Source: JBQTGK01 sp052400665 (lineage in GTDB: Bacteria > Bacteroidota > Bacteroidia > Bacteroidales > Marinifilaceae). From it: DNA of 64,000 nt. The stretch lies in NCBI GenBank assembly GCA_052400665.1, contig JBQTGK010000006.1. One strand, 5' to 3'. The translations under genes and the position numbers were made by a program. The notes under the pieces were generated by a model, which saw only the letters and a program-made list of their open reading frames with translations, made no database searches and had not been told where the DNA came from. Numbering within the stretch: the stretch's first letter is position 1; every line of letters starts with the position of its first letter. Shown one piece after another: positions 62,212-64,000 of the stretch.

Positions 62212-62523
62212 ATGTTAAGTTTTCGGATTCAGGAACAATCTGTAATTGCCTCTTTAGATGGTGCCCGCAGAATAAACAGTAAAATTTCCGAAATAGTGAA
62301 GGCGGAAATTATCGATTTTATCGAAAAATCAGGAAAACAAGTAATTCTTGATTTAAACGGAGTAAGTTTTATTGATAGCGAAGGCTTTTCAGCACTTAAG
62401 GCAATTTCGGAATTAGCAAGAGCAAACGAGCGTTTATTTACATTTGTTAATGTTTCTGATGATGTGCTCGAATTGGTTGACCTTGTTGGAATGAGAGAAT
62501 CTTTTGTTTTAGGTAAAAACTAG
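62212..62523 (+). CDS. STAS-domain protein, anti-sigma factor antagonist-like
   Basis: A single STAS domain of 103 residues. The motif LDLNGVSFIDSEGFSALKA has Ser56 at the position phosphorylated in SpoIIAA-type antagonists, next to Asp55. No anti-sigma kinase, phosphatase or sigma factor gene is next to it, so its partner is elsewhere. It could instead act in cell-envelope lipid transport as some stand-alone STAS proteins do. It converges with the GNAT gene 16 bp away, with no clear terminator between. Confidence 0.88.
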   Translation: MLSFRIQEQSVIASLDGARRINSKISEIVKAEIIDFIEKSGKQVILDLNGVSFIDSEGFSALKAISELARANERLFTFVNVSDDVLELVDLVGMRESFVLGKN

Positions 62524-62539
62524 TAGATCGCCTTATTGT

Positions 62540-63058
62540 TTAGACCTTATTGAATTCTTTTGGATAAGAAACGGTTCCCTCTATGTTTTTAAGTGAGTTA
62601 TTACAGAGTTCGATGGCCATAAAAATATGATCAGGAACTTCAAAAGGTGGTTTAATATTAAACGTACTGGCTGATTTAAACCCAAACTTTGGGTAGAATT
62701 TATCATGCCCCAGTACAATAACCGATTTGTATCCTAATTTTTTAGCCTTAGCCAATCCTTTTTCAACCAACTGACTTCCTATTCCCAGTGATTGTAGCTC
62801 TGGAATTACCGACATGGGAGCCAATGCTAATGATTGAAATTCGTCCTTGTGGGATTTTATAATTATTGGAAAAAATAAAATGTGTCCAACAATTTCGCTG
62901 CCCATGCAGGCCACAAGCGATAGTTCTTTAATGAATTTTCTATTTTTTCTTAAATTCTCAATTAGTTTACCTTCTGTTTCCTGCCCAAAAGCCATATCAT
63001 TTATCATGCTAATAACAGAATAGTCATTTTTATTTTCGGGGCGCAGGTTAATTTTCAT
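62540..63058 (-). CDS. GNAT-family N-acetyltransferase
   Basis: Transfers an acetyl group from acetyl-CoA to an unknown amine. I set the start at 63058 (MKINLRPENKNDY), giving 172 residues, because the longer frame to 63136 would begin inside the miaB gene and run through its terminator. The acetyl-CoA-binding loop is VIPELQSLGIGSQLVEKGL, followed by KLGYKSVIVLGHDKFYPKFGF. This fits YhbS-like predicted acetyltransferases. Confidence 0.85.
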   Translation of the reverse strand: MKINLRPENKNDYSVISMINDMAFGQETEGKLIENLRKNRKFIKELSLVACMGSEIVGHILFFPIIIKSHKDEFQSLALAPMSVIPELQSLGIGSQLVEKGLAKAKKLGYKSVIVLGHDKFYPKFGFKSASTFNIKPPFEVPDHIFMAIELCNNSLKNIEGTVSYPKEFNKV

Positions 63059-63080
63059 GAGGCTTACTTTTTTAAATTTA

Positions 63081-63119
63081 ATTAAAAAATAAAAGAGCCA
63101 TACTTTTCCGTATGGCTCT
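63081..63119 (-). terminator. Terminator of miaB
   Basis: Perfect 10-bp stem AGAGCCATAC (63094-63103) / GTATGGCTCT (63110-63119), 6-nt loop, T-rich run on the minus strand, starting seven bases past the miaB stop. Confidence 0.92.
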
Positions 63120-63125
63120 AAATTG

Positions 63126-64000
63126 TTATATCGCAACTCCTATTAATGTTGCAGGAGTACAATTGATTGCTTTTACTTGAACAAAATCTCCCGTTTTATA
63201 ATCTTTTCTTGGAAATACAATTACTTTGTTTTGTGAAGTTCTTCCATACAATTCTAAATCGGATTTTTTCGAAACGCCTTCAACTAAAACTTCAAATACT
63301 TTTCCAATATCACGCTTATTACTTTCGTGTGACAACTGGCTTTGAAGATTAATCATCTCGGTAAGGCGTGCACTTTTAACCTCTTCAGGGATATTATCTT
63401 TAAGGTGTTTGTAAGCATAAGTTCCAGGACGTTCGGAGTACTTAAACATGTAAGATAAGTCGTATTTAGCCCATTTCATAAGATCAAGTGTCTGTTGAAA
63501 ATCTTCATCGCTTTCGTTGTGAAATCCAACAAAAATATCAGAAGAAATACCGCATCCGGGAATAATAGTACGAATTGCAGTAATCCTGTCCATGTACCAC
63601 TCACGAGTATATTTACGGCGCATATTTTTTAATACTTCATTACTTCCCGACTGAACTGGCAGATGAATGTATTTGCAGATGTTATGATGTTTTGCAATAA
63701 CCCGTAAGGTGTCGTCACTCATATCTTTTGGGTTTGAGGTTGCAAAACGAACTCTCATATTAGGTTCTGCCTTGGCAACCATCTCTAAAAGTTCTGGAAA
63801 GTTGGTTTCTGATTCAGCATTTTTAAAACTGAAAGAATTAACATTTTGGCCCAATAAAGTTACTTCTTTGTATCCTTTTTCAGCTAAATCTCTAACTTCT
63901 TTTAAAATACTTTCCGGATTTCTGCTTCTTTCCCGTCCTCGTGTGTAAGGAACAATACAATACGTACAGAAATTGTTGCAGCCACGCATTATGGATACAA
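63126..64000 (-). CDS. miaB: tRNA-2-methylthio-N6-dimethylallyladenosine synthase, 3' part
   Basis: Adds a methylthio group to i6A37 of tRNAs. Only the C-terminal 291 or so residues are in the window. The frame stays open to the edge, reading VSIMRGCNNFCTYC, so the ATG at 63989 is internal. Radical SAM cysteines are in CNNFCTYC, followed by VPYTRGRERSR and GQNVNSF, and a C-terminal TRAM-like domain (about 60 residues: FEVLVEGVSKKS to LIGVAI). The N-terminal UPF0004 domain lies outside. RimO is less likely given the RGRERSR form. Confidence 0.93.
   Translation of the reverse strand, partial: VSIMRGCNNFCTYCIVPYTRGRERSRNPESILKEVRDLAEKGYKEVTLLGQNVNSFSFKNAESETNFPELLEMVAKAEPNMRVRFATSNPKDMSDDTLRVIAKHHNICKYIHLPVQSGSNEVLKNMRRKYTREWYMDRITAIRTIIPGCGISSDIFVGFHNESDEDFQQTLDLMKWAKYDLSYMFKYSERPGTYAYKHLKDNIPEEVKSARLTEMINLQSQLSHESNKRDIGKVFEVLVEGVSKKSDLELYGRTSQNKVIVFPRKDYKTGDFVQVKAINCTPATLIGVAI

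Noticed and set aside
63059..63136. N-terminal extension of the GNAT protein
   Set aside because: Would overlap the end of miaB and the miaB terminator; the methionine at 63058 fits the family start.
1..64000. tRNA or rRNA genes
   Set aside because: No T-arm (GTTCRANNC with paired arms) or rRNA-like stretch was seen in the intergenic DNA.
1..64000. Phage, defence or transposon module
   Set aside because: No integrase, transposase, restriction or phage structural gene was recognised.

Overview
The window looks like a chromosomal segment of a low-GC, probably marine, fermentative member of the Bacteroidota, most likely close to Marinifilaceae/Prolixibacteraceae. The evidence is a SusC/SusD pair, Bacteroidota-type -7 boxes (TAnnTTTG), the ExbB / small membrane protein / ExbD / ExbD gene order, Cys-type lipoprotein sulfatases, and an anaerobic amino-acid fermentation operon. 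The family-level placement is inference. No rRNA, tRNA, CRISPR array, prophage or intact insertion sequence was seen.

Region 1 (1-21 kb) is a polysaccharide-utilisation region, almost entirely on the minus strand. It holds two lipoprotein sulfatases, a large GH2 beta-galactosidase, a SusC/SusD uptake pair, an AraC-type regulator, a small VOC-like protein and a divergent membrane-anchored TPR/HTH regulator. It also has a five-gene operon: RhaT-type transporter, enolase-superfamily enzyme, aldehyde dehydrogenase, 2-keto-3-deoxy-6-phospho-sugar aldolase and 2-keto-3-deoxy-sugar kinase. Sulfatases, a beta-galactosidase and this exact enzyme set are what the known 3,6-anhydrogalactose route needs, so a sulfated red-algal galactan (carrageenan, agar or porphyran type) is the best guess for the substrate. 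A 53-bp element with 21-bp spaced direct repeats occurs upstream of both susC and the transporter operon, and is a candidate operator for the AraC regulator.

Region 2 (21-39 kb) is mostly housekeeping: an ExbB/ExbD energy-transduction operon, TatD nuclease plus L-asparaginase, glutamate dehydrogenase, DprA, adenine phosphoribosyltransferase, AroA, purine nucleoside phosphorylase, TadA, AspRS, an acyltransferase, a zinc membrane peptidase and several small unknown proteins. Many genes end in clear intrinsic terminators.

Region 3 (39.2-53.6 kb) is one long plus-strand cluster: atoD-kal-kce-kdd-kamA-kamB-kamC-kamD-kamE-atoA-thiolase-bcd-etfB-etfA. It encodes the whole pathway from lysine to butyrate and acetyl-CoA. 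KamB and KamC are P-loop/MutS-like proteins of unproven function, plausibly involved in maintaining the B12-dependent aminomutase. The spacers between many of these genes are filled with imperfect hairpins built from short repeated words, and an inverted repeat lies upstream of the cluster.

Region 4 (53.7-64 kb) has a minus-strand lipid-related group (HutD-like protein, FakA-FakB-type DAK2/DegV fusion, DUF1295 membrane protein, membrane-anchored peroxiredoxin, PlsY), a tricorn-like S41 protease, a lone STAS-domain protein, a GNAT acetyltransferase and the 3' part of miaB, which runs off the window end.
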